Assembly (NCBI GenBank): GCA_045630965.1
Contig: JAZQTU010000025.1
Span: forward strand, 1-55,992
Origin: HGM04593 sp045630965
GTDB taxonomy: Bacteria; Bacteroidota; Bacteroidia; Bacteroidales; Bacteroidaceae
DNA length: 55,992 nt
Direction: 5' to 3'
Below the pieces are notes generated by a model. That model had not been told where the DNA came from, searched no databases, and worked only from the letters and a program-made list of their open reading frames with translations. Below, piece by piece: positions 1 to 8,389 of this stretch. The translations under genes and the position numbers were made by a program. Numbering within the stretch: position 1 is the stretch's first letter; each line of letters opens with the position of its first letter.

Positions 1-52
1 AGCAAAAAAGTTCGCAAGACGGCGACGCTAACATTCAAAAGATTTTAAAACT

Positions 53-397
53 ATGCCAAGATCAGTAAATCACGTTGCTTCAAGAGCAAGAAGAAAGAAA
101 ATTTTAGGTTTGACCAGAGGTTACTTTGGTGCAAGAAAGAATGTATGGACCGTAGCCAAGAATACTTGGGAGAAGGGTTTGACATACGCATTCCGTGACC
201 GTCGTAACAAGAAGCGTGAGTTCCGCGCACTTTGGATTCAGCGTATCAACGCTGCAGCTCGCCTCGAGGGTATGTCGTACTCTCAGCTTATGGGTGCTCT
301 TCACAAGGCTGGTATCGAGATCAACCGTAAGGTTCTCGCTGACCTCGCTATGAACAACCCTGCAGCGTTCAAGGCAATCGTTGACAAGGTAAAGTAA
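53..397 (+). CDS. rplT: 50S ribosomal protein L20
   Basis: The 114-residue product is ribosomal protein L20, an early 23S rRNA-binding assembly protein of the large subunit. It opens with the family signature MPRSVNHVASRARRKK and is rich in Arg and Lys; the length is close to the usual 115-118. The ATG at 53 is the only sensible start. In most bacteria infC and rpmI lie just upstream, and the 52 bases before it would be the rpmI-rplT spacer, but I could not identify an L35 reading frame there. A hairpin terminator follows at 422-450, so rplT ends its operon. L20 often represses its own operon by binding the leader RNA; that region is outside the window. Confidence 0.97.
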   Translation: MPRSVNHVASRARRKKILGLTRGYFGARKNVWTVAKNTWEKGLTYAFRDRRNKKREFRALWIQRINAAARLEGMSYSQLMGALHKAGIEINRKVLADLAMNNPAAFKAIVDKVK

Positions 398-421
398 ATA
401 GCTTCTTGTCTTTGATATGAA

Positions 422-450
422 AGGTGTCACTTTTGTGACGCCTTTTTATT
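422..450 (+). terminator. Rho-independent terminator of rplT
   Basis: A 9-bp stem (422-430 with 435-443, one G-T pair) closes a TTTT loop and is followed directly by a T-rich run. It lies 25 bases after the rplT stop. Confidence 0.85.
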
Positions 451-469
451 TTAATTATAGTTATCTCAT

Positions 470-1540
470 ATGAAAGCACTTCTGTATCTGTTTATATTAT
501 TGTATCCTTGTGCTAATCTCTTTGCTCAAAGTCTGTTGGAAAGCGGTAATTTATATTCTATAAAATCCTATTCCAGAGATTCGTATCTGTATCAATCAAC
601 AAATGGTACTCCTTATATCTATTATAAAGGTGCTGATGCAGAATCTCCTAATGCTGTCTGGGAGTTTATTGGAACAAATTATAACTATAGATATGGATAC
701 AGAATAAAGAATGTGCATACAGGAGAATTTATCGGTATTTCAAATGTATTTATGACAACAATTGAAAGCAATATTGCTGTGTTTGATATTGTACTGAATG
801 AAACTTGGGGTTCAACTGTTAATGATGAACTGTATATTAAGTATTCTGGAACAGAAGGTAAATTGTCTACTGATGAAGCCAATGGAATACTTGCGTACTG
901 GGGAGGTAATCCAACCGTTCATTGCCTATATTATATAAGCGAGGTTACTCATTTGATTCATGAACTTGAAGTTGGCGCTTCCGAGTGGGCAACCCTTGTT
1001 CTTGCCTTCAATGCTGTTATTCCTGCTGATGAAGGTTTCAAAGCATATATCTTAGAAACTGTTGATGAGGGACGTGTAAGGTTAAAGGAGGCTTACGGTA
1101 TCCTTGGCGCGAATACACCAATTGTTGTAAATGCTCCGGCTGGAGTATATGATTTTGTCTATACAAAGGATGATGCGACAGTCGTGCCTATATCTGACAA
1201 ATTAAAAGGGACTGTTTGTGACAAGGAGATTTCTCCGGTAGGTACAGCCTATGTCCTGTCACTTGTAGATGATGAAGTCAGTTTCTGTAAAGTAGCGCTT
1301 AATAAAAAGAATGGAAAGGCATTCAAGAATAATGCCAATAAAGCTTATCTTGAACTTCCCGTGATAAGTGAAGCTGCCAATATTAGTATCGAACGCAGTG
1401 GATACGTGACTTCTGTCTCGGAGTTCTTGGAGTGCGCCGGTAAGAATATTGTATATGATATATGTGGAAATCGCTTGAATGTGGTTGACGCTCCGGGTAT
1501 ATATATCGTGGATGGTAAGAAAATGTTGATTAAATGGTAG
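470..1540 (+). CDS. Secreted protein of unknown function with type IX-like C-terminal tail
   Basis: This 356-residue protein has a clear signal peptide (about residues 1-20, ending FAQ). Residues 25-150 look like a beta-trefoil or lectin-like module, with repeated short aromatic-rich strands. A middle region around 165-240 (starting HELEVGASEWATLV) resembles a domain I associate with secreted Bacteroidales proteins. The last 30 residues (VYDICGNRL, then GIYIVDGKKMLIKW) fit a shortened type A sorting tail of the type IX secretion system. No catalytic motif is recognisable. It starts 20 bases after the rplT terminator and I found no convincing promoter. Location outside the cell or on its surface is inferred from signal and tail; the substrate is unknown. 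Confidence 0.7.
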   Translation: MKALLYLFILLYPCANLFAQSLLESGNLYSIKSYSRDSYLYQSTNGTPYIYYKGADAESPNAVWEFIGTNYNYRYGYRIKNVHTGEFIGISNVFMTTIESNIAVFDIVLNETWGSTVNDELYIKYSGTEGKLSTDEANGILAYWGGNPTVHCLYYISEVTHLIHELEVGASEWATLVLAFNAVIPADEGFKAYILETVDEGRVRLKEAYGILGANTPIVVNAPAGVYDFVYTKDDATVVPISDKLKGTVCDKEISPVGTAYVLSLVDDEVSFCKVALNKKNGKAFKNNANKAYLELPVISEAANISIERSGYVTSVSEFLECAGKNIVYDICGNRLNVVDAPGIYIVDGKKMLIKW

Positions 1541-1602
1541 CTTGCGAGGTGTACTAAAATCTTTCTATTTTCATTAAAAAAACAGAAAATGTGGCATTAT
1601 CT

Positions 1603-1634
1603 CTTGCTTTCATAAAAAAAGCTTGTTATGTTTG
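1603..1634 (+). promoter_or_regulatory. Promoter of the candidate ncRNA
   Basis: CTTG at 1603-1606, a 20-base spacer and TATGTTTG at 1627-1634 match the Bacteroidota -33/-7 consensus. The predicted transcription start is about 1639-1641, exactly where the RNA's closing stem begins. Confidence 0.65.
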
Positions 1635-1640
1635 TATACG

Positions 1641-1827
1641 GTTTTGCTGTATCGATTGACTGGGAAACTCATCAATTATTATCGAAAACCGAGTAAGCTT
1701 CGAATTGTCCAATGGCGGGCCACGCCTTCGGGTAGCTTTAGAGAGCCGGTGGATTACAAAGGACAGGAGCCCTCAAATCTTGTATTCTCGGAGTTTCGTC
1801 GTTCTTTTCATACAGCAAAACTTTTTT
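1641..1827 (+). ncRNA. Candidate free-standing structured RNA, about 187 nt, 6S-like architecture
   Basis: The segment has its own promoter, paired ends and a U-tract. Bases 1642-1652 (TTTTGCTGTAT) pair perfectly with 1810-1820, followed by C and six T (1822-1827). Inside lies a second helix, 1683-1693 with 1787-1798 (5+5 bp around a small internal loop). A third 6-bp helix pairs 1705-1710 with 1761-1766. A short hairpin (ATTGA/TCAAT, about 1655-1676) fills the left side of the large internal loop. A long rod with paired ends and an internal bubble at this length is the plan of 6S RNA, but I do not recognise 6S consensus bases, so the family is unassigned. An open frame at 1623-1955 spans it but looks non-protein-like. 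It accounts for most of the gene-free stretch 1541-1890. Confidence 0.55.
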
Positions 1828-1877
1828 CATATACAACAACAGCTTGCCCTATAAAAGGCAAGCTGTTGTTGTATATG
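1828..1877. terminator. 21-bp perfect hairpin between the ncRNA and the GH20 gene
   Basis: Bases 1828-1848 are the exact reverse complement of 1857-1877, with an 8-base loop. It lies between a plus-strand RNA and the 3' end of the minus-strand GH20 gene, so it probably ends transcription from one or both sides. Neither strand has a T-tract after the stem; the T6 lies before it on the plus strand. Confidence 0.6.
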
Positions 1878-1890
1878 AAAGGACGTAATC

Positions 1891-3522
1891 TTATCTTCTT
1901 TCTATTATCTCGAAAGGAACTCTTATCGATACACCACTTTTCATCATATCCATAATGTTGGGGTATATTCGTTCTTTGAAACTATTCCAATCACGTTGCT
2001 CCATGTTGCTCCATCCTGCTTCGGCTATGGCCATGCCACGCGGAAAGGTCATGTATGTCAGGCGGTTGATGTCTCTGATGGCTTCAGCCCACAATGTGCC
2101 CATCACACCTTGTATGTGTGCCTGCTCATCCTCTGGTAAACCGTATCCTGGGTCAAGTTCATATACTTTTTCAAGCGTTGTTACAGGCATGCCCCAATTG
2201 TTGAATTCCGGCAGGTCACCAGGGTATTGCGGGTAGTCAAGGTATGCGTGCTCCCCGGGTGCCATTATGAGTTTGTGATTGTGTTTGTATGTCAATTCAA
2301 TACATTTTGGAGTGAGGGCGTTGCGCCATGTTACCAATGTTACGTCGTCCGGGTATGGAAAGAGGTATTCATTGGCCGGTGGCCATATATTGTCAAGTTC
2401 ACACCATAATATAGCTTCTTTGCCGTTCTTACGTACAATGTCAAGCATCCGGTTAAAGAACGGTATCATCAGTTTTGACGGTTCGTCATATCCGTGATCT
2501 CTCATCATAGCAAGGCATTCATCGCATTTTGCCCAATTGGCGTTCACGGCAGCTTCGTCACCGCCAAGGTGAATCTTCTTTGAGGGGAATAGTGCAGCAA
2601 TCTCTCCGATAATATCTTCATATATATCATATACCTTTTCTTCGTGAGCGCAAAGCATCATGTTTGTTGTCGAACCAAGCTCTTTTTTCTCGTTCTGTCT
2701 GAATTCACATCCAAGCTCCGGATATGTTGCAAGTATGGCGACAGAATGGCCCGGTATGTCAAGTTCGGGTATTATCTCAATATTTCTATCGGCGGCATAT
2801 GAAATAATTTCTTTTATATCTTCCTGGGTGTAGTAGCCATTGTCTGGGCTTGGGGATTTGCCATTGTTGCGGAATGCTCCTATTTCTGTAAGTTTTGGGT
2901 GGCTCTTTATCTCAATTCTCCAACCTTGGTCGTCGGTGAGGTGTATCTGCAGCGTGTTGAATTTGAAGCGTGCAATCTGGTCAATGAAGAACTTTACATC
3001 TTTTACCGGCAGGAAATGACGTGCCGGATCAATCATGATTGCGCGGTGTGCAAAACGTGGCTTATCATCAATCCTAATGTGCTCAATGCGTCGTAGGCTC
3101 GTATTGCATATGTCTCCAACTAGAATCTGATTGAATGTCTGCAATGCCATGTAGAGCGCACCTTCGCTACAACCCTCTATTTTTACGCCTCTATTGTTCA
3201 CTTCAAGGGTGTAGCGTTCTCTGTCGTTCAGGGTGGTGTCGATATTAATCTCTATCCTGTTTTTTCTGCATTTGCTATCTATTGCTGGGGTCAAATGCAA
3301 CTGTTTGTCTACTATACGTCTTAATTCCTGTATAATAAAGCAGTCATCCGGTAATGATGTGCATATAACTGTTCTGTCGTCTAATTGTGTCGTTGTGCCC
3401 TTTTTGTTCTTTTCAATATGGTTAGGCATTGGTATGAGTGCTGCAGTGTTGCTTTGTGACAAAACCGTCATTGACAGGCTTGTAAAAATTGATGCAGCAA
3501 GTATGATGAATAGTCTTTTCAT
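1891..3522 (-). CDS. Secreted beta-N-acetylhexosaminidase, GH20
   Basis: The 543-residue protein removes terminal beta-linked GlcNAc or GalNAc by substrate-assisted catalysis. A signal peptide (1-23) is followed by the GH20b N-terminal alpha/beta domain (about 30-155) and the GH20 barrel (about 160-510). The signature HLGGDEA carries the catalytic pair D322-E323, and HLTDDQGWRIEIK near 195-207 is another conserved barrel segment. Length is typical of single-domain bacterial exo-hexosaminidases. It begins 5 bases after the mltG stop, so both are probably read from the promoter at 4602-4633. Likely periplasmic or surface-attached; host glycan or peptidoglycan/chitin fragments are both possible substrates, and the mltG neighbour does not decide between them. 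Confidence 0.93.
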   Translation of the reverse strand: MKRLFIILAASIFTSLSMTVLSQSNTAALIPMPNHIEKNKKGTTTQLDDRTVICTSLPDDCFIIQELRRIVDKQLHLTPAIDSKCRKNRIEINIDTTLNDRERYTLEVNNRGVKIEGCSEGALYMALQTFNQILVGDICNTSLRRIEHIRIDDKPRFAHRAIMIDPARHFLPVKDVKFFIDQIARFKFNTLQIHLTDDQGWRIEIKSHPKLTEIGAFRNNGKSPSPDNGYYTQEDIKEIISYAADRNIEIIPELDIPGHSVAILATYPELGCEFRQNEKKELGSTTNMMLCAHEEKVYDIYEDIIGEIAALFPSKKIHLGGDEAAVNANWAKCDECLAMMRDHGYDEPSKLMIPFFNRMLDIVRKNGKEAILWCELDNIWPPANEYLFPYPDDVTLVTWRNALTPKCIELTYKHNHKLIMAPGEHAYLDYPQYPGDLPEFNNWGMPVTTLEKVYELDPGYGLPEDEQAHIQGVMGTLWAEAIRDINRLTYMTFPRGMAIAEAGWSNMEQRDWNSFKERIYPNIMDMMKSGVSIRVPFEIIERR

Positions 3523-3527
3523 GGATT

Positions 3528-4568
3528 TTATTTCTTAATGTTCAGTTTGTTGAGTGCCTGCTGATATCTGCGTGCATTTGCATTATGTTCGCTTAAACTC
3601 TTTGCGAAATTGTGCTTGCCCGAAAAATCCTCTTTGGCACACATATACAGGTAGCTGTGCTTCGTGTAGTTGAGCACGCTCTCTATTGCCTGTACTGTAG
3701 GGATGCGCAATGGTCCTGGCGGTAAGCCTTTGTATTTGTATGTGTTATAGGGTGAATCTATCTCAAGGTCTTTTTTGAGTATGCGTTTGCGTGTAGGGTC
3801 GCCGAGTGCGAATTTTACAGTAGGGTCGGCCTGTAGTGGCATGCCACGTTTCAGGCGGTTAATGTACATTCCTGCTACAATAGGCTTCTCTTCGTCGTTG
3901 TTTGTCTCTTCATCTATTATTGATGCAAGAGTTGCTACCTCTTCAGGTGTAAGCCCAATCTTCTTAGCCTTGGCAGTGCGCTCCTCATTCCAGAAAAGAC
4001 GGCGTTCAGCCATGAGTCTTGTCATCAGCCTTTCAGGTTTGATGTCCCAGTACACCTCGTATGTGTTTGGTATGAACAGGGAAGGAAGTGTCTGTCTGGT
4101 ATAGCCAATGGTCTTATAATATATCGGGTTCGTTACGAATTCGCTCAGTTCCAGGGAGTCGAGCATCAATTGACGGCTTATTGCGCCGGTAAGCTGTTGC
4201 AGATTTCTTGCAGAAGGTATGACTAGTTTTACTGGAGTCTGCTCGTTGCTTACGATGCGTCGGTATATTGAATGCATGTTGTCGCCATTGTTGATGGCGA
4301 AACGGCCGCTTCTCTTGTGCTTGTCAAAATTATTATGCTTTGCAAGTATTTCGAATCCTTTTAATGAACTCGGCTTTGCAGTTTCGTTAATCTTCTGCAT
4401 GACGCTTGCAGCGTTGTCGTCTGGTGTTATGTATATGTATTCAGTCTTGTCGATGTCAATCTTCTGCATCTTTACAAGATAGTATCCGTATCCGAGTACG
4501 CCACCTGCGCAGCATCCGATGATGATTGCAATGGATAGGAAAAAAAATAAAATTTTGCCAACTTTCAT
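3528..4568 (-). CDS. mltG: Endolytic murein transglycosylase MltG
   Basis: MltG cleaves nascent glycan strands and sets their length at the inner membrane. The 346-residue form has one N-terminal membrane segment (about 5-27) and the YceG fold. Signatures include ASIIDEETNN, holding the expected catalytic glutamate, then INRLKRGMPLQADPTVKF and YNTYKYKGLPPGP. A longer frame extends to 4604, but its start overlaps the -7 box at 4602-4609; the ATG at 4568 lies downstream of the predicted transcription start and directly precedes the membrane segment, so I use it. It leads a two-gene unit with the GH20 gene. Confidence 0.93.
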   Translation of the reverse strand: MKVGKILFFFLSIAIIIGCCAGGVLGYGYYLVKMQKIDIDKTEYIYITPDDNAASVMQKINETAKPSSLKGFEILAKHNNFDKHKRSGRFAINNGDNMHSIYRRIVSNEQTPVKLVIPSARNLQQLTGAISRQLMLDSLELSEFVTNPIYYKTIGYTRQTLPSLFIPNTYEVYWDIKPERLMTRLMAERRLFWNEERTAKAKKIGLTPEEVATLASIIDEETNNDEEKPIVAGMYINRLKRGMPLQADPTVKFALGDPTRKRILKKDLEIDSPYNTYKYKGLPPGPLRIPTVQAIESVLNYTKHSYLYMCAKEDFSGKHNFAKSLSEHNANARRYQQALNKLNIKK

Positions 4569-4601
4569 TATTTTTATATTGTTACATATTTGCTTGTTAT
4601 G

Positions 4602-4633
4602 CAAAGGTACAATAATAATGTCGAAAACACAAA
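4602..4633 (-). promoter_or_regulatory. Promoter of mltG-GH20
   Basis: On the minus strand TTTG (4633-4630), 20 bases, then TACCTTTG (4609-4602) is a near-perfect -33/-7 match. It settles the mltG start at 4568. Confidence 0.8.
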
Positions 4634-4685
4634 TGTCTCAATAACAGGCTTCAGTGTCCGAGTTATTCGTTTTTTTGTTAAAAAA

Positions 4686-4717
4686 ATTGTGAAATCATCC
4701 AATGTTTCTTACTTTTG
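4686..4717 (+). promoter_or_regulatory. Promoter of the polysaccharide export pair
   Basis: ATTG at 4686-4689, a 20-base spacer and TACTTTTG at 4710-4717. The transcription start is expected near 4723, which excludes the open-frame start at 4590 for the next gene. Confidence 0.75.
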
Positions 4718-4784
4718 CAAAGATATATGCTATTATGCGATAGGTGTATATATTATCTTGATAATGAAATCTAAACAAATGAAT

Positions 4785-5588
4785 ATGAAAAGGAGACAAA
4801 CAGATGTTGTAATGCTCTTGTCATTGCTTTTTGTGATGCTTATGGCTTCATGTACTTCGTACAAGAAAGTTCCTTATCTTCAGAATAGCAAGGAATTTGA
4901 ACCGTCTGGACAGCAGGCAAAGTTGTATGAACCCATTATACAGCCACAGGATATGCTGACAATTACCGTAGTCAATTCTCAGGACCCGCAAACTGCAATG
5001 TCATACAATCTTGTTATGCCAGTTGATAAAAATATGGTAGGGTCACTTACAACACAGCCAGCTTTACAGAATTATATTGTGGATACAGAAGGCTGTGTCG
5101 ATATTCCGAATGTCGGCAAGGTGCATATCGCAGGTATGACACTCCCAGCTGCAGAAGATCTTATATTGAGCAAGGTTGAAGGCGCTTTTGCTGTACCTCC
5201 TACAGTTACAATACGTTTTGTCGATTACAATATTTCTGTACTCGGTGAAGTTACAGCTCCCGGTACATATACAATAAAGGATGGTAAAGTCAATATCCTT
5301 GAGGCTTTGGCGCTGGCAAAGGACCTCACAGTGTATGGTGTGCGCGAAAATGTGAAGATTGTGCGCGAGGATGCCAATGGTGCAAAGAGTGTCCATGAGG
5401 TGAATCTTAACGATGCCTCTCTGCTCAACTCTCCTTATTACTATCTGCAGCAGAACGATGTTGTATATGTGACTCCAAATAAGTCAAAGGCAAAGAACTC
5501 CGATATAGGCTCTTCTACATCATTGTGGTTCTCAGGTACCTCTATTGCAATATCACTTGTCTCTCTTTTGATTAATATCCTAAATTGA
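4785..5588 (+). CDS. Polysaccharide export outer-membrane lipoprotein (Wza-like)
   Basis: The roughly 267-residue protein belongs to the polysaccharide biosynthesis/export family that forms the outer-membrane channel for capsule or exopolysaccharide. A lipoprotein signal ends in MASC with Cys23. The poly-export domain follows (about 55-150), then a soluble ligand-binding beta-grasp domain (ISVLGEVTAPGTYTIKDG onward, about 155-240), and a hydrophobic C-terminal helix (LWFSGTSIAISLVSLLINIL) typical of Bacteroidota members. The frame runs back to 4590, but the promoter at 4686-4717 restricts the start to 4764, 4779 or 4785; the last gives the most compact signal peptide. It is followed after 7 bases by the chain-length kinase, its usual partner. 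Confidence 0.9.
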   Translation: MKRRQTDVVMLLSLLFVMLMASCTSYKKVPYLQNSKEFEPSGQQAKLYEPIIQPQDMLTITVVNSQDPQTAMSYNLVMPVDKNMVGSLTTQPALQNYIVDTEGCVDIPNVGKVHIAGMTLPAAEDLILSKVEGAFAVPPTVTIRFVDYNISVLGEVTAPGTYTIKDGKVNILEALALAKDLTVYGVRENVKIVREDANGAKSVHEVNLNDASLLNSPYYYLQQNDVVYVTPNKSKAKNSDIGSSTSLWFSGTSIAISLVSLLINILN

Positions 5589-5595
5589 TACTACT

Positions 5596-8004
5596 ATGCA
5601 GGACAATAAAAACATTAATGCTCCGCTTGAGGAGGAGGGAATCAATATCGGTAAAATAGTTTCAATTTTCATTTCTCATTGGAAACTGTTTCTTGTATCG
5701 GTAGTAGTGTGTCTGGCATTGGGTGTAGTGAAACTATATTTCTCTGTACCTCAGTATCGTGTTTCGGCAAAAATACTTCTTTCGGACAGCCAGAAGGGCT
5801 CTTTCTCTTCACAGGCCGACATGCTTGCCGACTTTGGATACCAAATGGCCAATTCAAATGTTGAGAACGAAATTGAGGTCATAAACTCAATGTCTGTGGC
5901 GCGTGGTGCTGTCTATAGTTCAGGTGTCTATGTCTCATATGTAAGGATGGGATTGAAGGATATGCCGATATACAAGAAGGCAAGCCCGGTTAATGTTACA
6001 GTAACCCCCGATGTGCTCATGTCTATGGTTGCACCAATAAGAATGTACTTTGCATTTCACGGTGTAAATCCTGTCAAGGTAAGGTATGAATACATCAATG
6101 AAGGAATGGGTTACGATATGAAGACTCAGGAAACGGAAATTACATCGTTCCCTTATACATTGAGTACTCCTGCCGGTGATGTGCTGGTTTATGATATGAG
6201 AAAGCCTGTTTCTGCGGGTAACGCACCGTTGAGTGGGGAATTTATGGTTGTTGTAAATCAGCTTGAGGCGACAGCACGTTCTTATATGTCACGTCTTGCA
6301 GTGGCTCCGGTCTCAAAGACCTCTTCAGTTGCAGTTCTGAATATCAATACTCCCGTGCCAGCCGAGGGCGTGGATTATCTGAATGCAGTTATTGAAAGCT
6401 ACAACAATGTAACCAACGATGACAAGCGTCAGGTGGCCCGTAAGACAGAGGATTTCATAAACAGCCGTCTTGATCTTCTGAGAATAGAACTTGCCGAAAA
6501 AGAGGGACATCTTGCCAAATATAAGAAGGATAACCAGCTTGTCGATCCCAAACTCGACGCTCCACAGGTTGTGCAGAACAAGACAGCATATGTGAAGCAG
6601 TTGGAGGAGTTGGATATGATGATCAAGTCATCAAAATATCTGAATGATTTCGTGAATGATCCAGGCAATGACATGAAGGTGATTCCAACAACCTTCGGTA
6701 TGACTATCGACCCCTCATTGCTGAATCTTATAAACAACTACAACAAAGAAGTTGTGGAAAGAAATGCCATGTTGCTTACAGCTACAGAGAATAACCCGTC
6801 GCTTAGGGCTCTTACAGCAAGGGTAAAGGCTATGCAGGAAGATTTGCGTACAGCAGTGGTGGCTCTTGACAAGTCTCTTAAGGTACAGCGTGGCGCCATT
6901 GAACTTCTTGTAGAGAACTACACAGACCGTTTTGAGATGTCTCCAGATATTGAACGTGAACTTCTTGCTCTGACACGTGAATGTAACATCAAGTCAGAAC
7001 TTTATGTCATGTTGCTTCAGAAGTATGAAGAGAATGCTCTAAGCCTTGCGGTTACAGCGGACAATCTCCGTTGCATTGATGCGCCGACAATAGGCCCAGC
7101 AGTATCTCCCAATTCAAAGATGATACTTCTTGTATCATTGTTTATGGGATTGGCAATTCCTGCGGCTCTGGTATATGTCAAGTCTCTTTTGCAGACAAAA
7201 CTTACATCATTGGATGAAACCACAAAAATGTTCAATGCACCTCTGGTGGGTATAATACCATTGTCACTAAAGGTAAAAGAAGGTGTATCTTCTATTGTGG
7301 TGTCCAAGAACTCAAATAATGTATTGACAGAGTCCTTCCGTTCATTACGTACCAATTTGCAGTTTGTGATGAAGAATACAGCCGGCAAGGTGATACTCTT
7401 TACATCAACATCATCTGGTGAAGGAAAGACTTTTATCTCTTCAAATATGTCGGCTGGTCTGGCTCTGCTTGGAAAGAAGGTGCTGTTGGTCGGTGCAGAT
7501 ATACGTCGTCCTCGTCTTGCCGAAGTGTTTAATGTAAACCGTAAAGCAGAAGGATTGACAAGCTATCTTGTAGCTGATGCTAAAGACCTGCATATACTCG
7601 ACAAATGTATTATCAAGTCCGATACAGTTGAAGGTCTTGACCTGTTGCCGGCAGGTATTGTTCCTCCAAATCCTTCGGAGTTGCTCTCTTGTGAGAATCT
7701 TGACAAGGCATTTGAATACCTCAAGACAAAGTATGATTATATTGTTGTTGATACAGCTCCTGTAGGTATTGTTTCGGATGCAATGATTGTAAGCCGTGTT
7801 GCTGATGCAATAGTTTATGTATTGCGACTTGACTATACACACAAGGATGATGTTGTGTTCCTTAATAATATCATTGCTGAGGGTAAACTTGAGAATGTGT
7901 CAGTCGTAATAAACGGTATGACAAAGAAGATGATTAGCTATTATAAGTCACATAGTCGCTATTCTGGATACGGATATTCCGATTCAGCCTATGTGAAAGA
8001 GTGA
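5596..8004 (+). CDS. Polysaccharide co-polymerase with BY-kinase domain (Wzc-like)
   Basis: The 802-residue inner-membrane protein joins a Wzz chain-length domain to a bacterial tyrosine kinase and works with the Wza-like channel. A first membrane helix lies at about 29-49 and a second at about 508-530, bounding a large coiled-coil-rich periplasmic region. The kinase carries Walker A (TSSGEGKT, near 606-613), Walker A' (VGADIRRPR, near 631-639) and Walker B (YIVVDTAPVG, near 715). The tail SYYKSHSRYSGYGYSDSAY has six tyrosines, the usual autophosphorylation cluster, so it should be a self-phosphorylating single-chain kinase. No glycosyltransferase, flippase or polymerase gene follows; tRNA genes come next. 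Confidence 0.93.
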   Translation: MQDNKNINAPLEEEGINIGKIVSIFISHWKLFLVSVVVCLALGVVKLYFSVPQYRVSAKILLSDSQKGSFSSQADMLADFGYQMANSNVENEIEVINSMSVARGAVYSSGVYVSYVRMGLKDMPIYKKASPVNVTVTPDVLMSMVAPIRMYFAFHGVNPVKVRYEYINEGMGYDMKTQETEITSFPYTLSTPAGDVLVYDMRKPVSAGNAPLSGEFMVVVNQLEATARSYMSRLAVAPVSKTSSVAVLNINTPVPAEGVDYLNAVIESYNNVTNDDKRQVARKTEDFINSRLDLLRIELAEKEGHLAKYKKDNQLVDPKLDAPQVVQNKTAYVKQLEELDMMIKSSKYLNDFVNDPGNDMKVIPTTFGMTIDPSLLNLINNYNKEVVERNAMLLTATENNPSLRALTARVKAMQEDLRTAVVALDKSLKVQRGAIELLVENYTDRFEMSPDIERELLALTRECNIKSELYVMLLQKYEENALSLAVTADNLRCIDAPTIGPAVSPNSKMILLVSLFMGLAIPAALVYVKSLLQTKLTSLDETTKMFNAPLVGIIPLSLKVKEGVSSIVVSKNSNNVLTESFRSLRTNLQFVMKNTAGKVILFTSTSSGEGKTFISSNMSAGLALLGKKVLLVGADIRRPRLAEVFNVNRKAEGLTSYLVADAKDLHILDKCIIKSDTVEGLDLLPAGIVPPNPSELLSCENLDKAFEYLKTKYDYIVVDTAPVGIVSDAMIVSRVADAIVYVLRLDYTHKDDVVFLNNIIAEGKLENVSVVINGMTKKMISYYKSHSRYSGYGYSDSAYVKE

Positions 8005-8051
8005 TTTTCTTCTTAATTTGAGGCTAATTTGCAACTTTTGTTCATTTTTTA

Positions 8052-8081
8052 TTGCTTCTTGAAAAAAAAGAACTAACTTTG
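8052..8081 (+). promoter_or_regulatory. Promoter of the tRNA-Pro pair
   Basis: TTG at 8052-8054, 19 bases, then TAACTTTG at 8074-8081. It lies about 70 bases before the first tRNA, leaving a short 5' leader. Confidence 0.7.
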
Positions 8082-8150
8082 CAAAGTCTTTTCGTAGGGC
8101 ATGTATAAAATGTGGCTGACGAAGGGTAAATAAACTTTAATTTCGGTTAT

Positions 8151-8223
8151 CGGGGTGTAGCGCAGTTGGTAGCGCATCTGGTTTGGGACCAGGGGGTCGC
8201 AGGTTCGAATCCTGTCACCCCGA
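8151..8223 (+). tRNA. tRNA-Pro (anticodon TGG), first copy
   Basis: The 73-base sequence folds as a full cloverleaf: acceptor CGGGGTG/CACCCCG, D arm GCGC/GCGC, anticodon loop TTTGGGA with anticodon TGG, and T loop TTCGAAT. A is the discriminator base; CCA is not encoded. It is identical to the copy 31 bases downstream. Confidence 0.97.
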
Positions 8224-8254
8224 CAATCAGGAATAAAGTTTTTAATAAATGTTT

Positions 8255-8327
8255 CGGGGTGTAGCGCAGTTGGTAGCGCATCTGGTTTGGGACCAGGGGG
8301 TCGCAGGTTCGAATCCTGTCACCCCGA
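8255..8327 (+). tRNA. tRNA-Pro (anticodon TGG), second copy
   Basis: Exact duplicate of the tRNA at 8151-8223, with the same cloverleaf and no encoded CCA. The two are probably cut from one transcript ending at the hairpin at 8338-8373. Confidence 0.97.
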
Positions 8328-8337
8328 CAACAAAAAA

Positions 8338-8373
8338 GAGTGCAGTATTTTTGAAATGCTGCACTCTTTTTTT
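8338..8373 (+). terminator. Terminator of the tRNA operon
   Basis: GAGTGCAG and following bases (8338-8350) pair with 8354-8366 around a short loop, then seven T. A-rich bases precede the stem, so it may also act on the minus-strand regulator gene ending at 8390. Confidence 0.9.
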
Positions 8374-8389
8374 GTGTATATGTGTCCCA

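Noticed and set aside
1..52. Tail of rpmI before rplT
   Set aside because: None of the three frames ends in a recognisable L35 C-terminus; the short Lys/Arg-rich frame ending at 48 is not enough to call.
1694..1786. Riboswitch or T-box in the RNA interior
   Set aside because: No TPP, cobalamin, FMN, SAM, glycine or T-box consensus found, and no gene in the correct orientation follows.
1623..1955. 110-codon plus-strand open frame
   Set aside because: It overlaps the end of the GH20 gene on the other strand, lacks protein-like composition, and its first 200 bases are explained by the candidate structured RNA.
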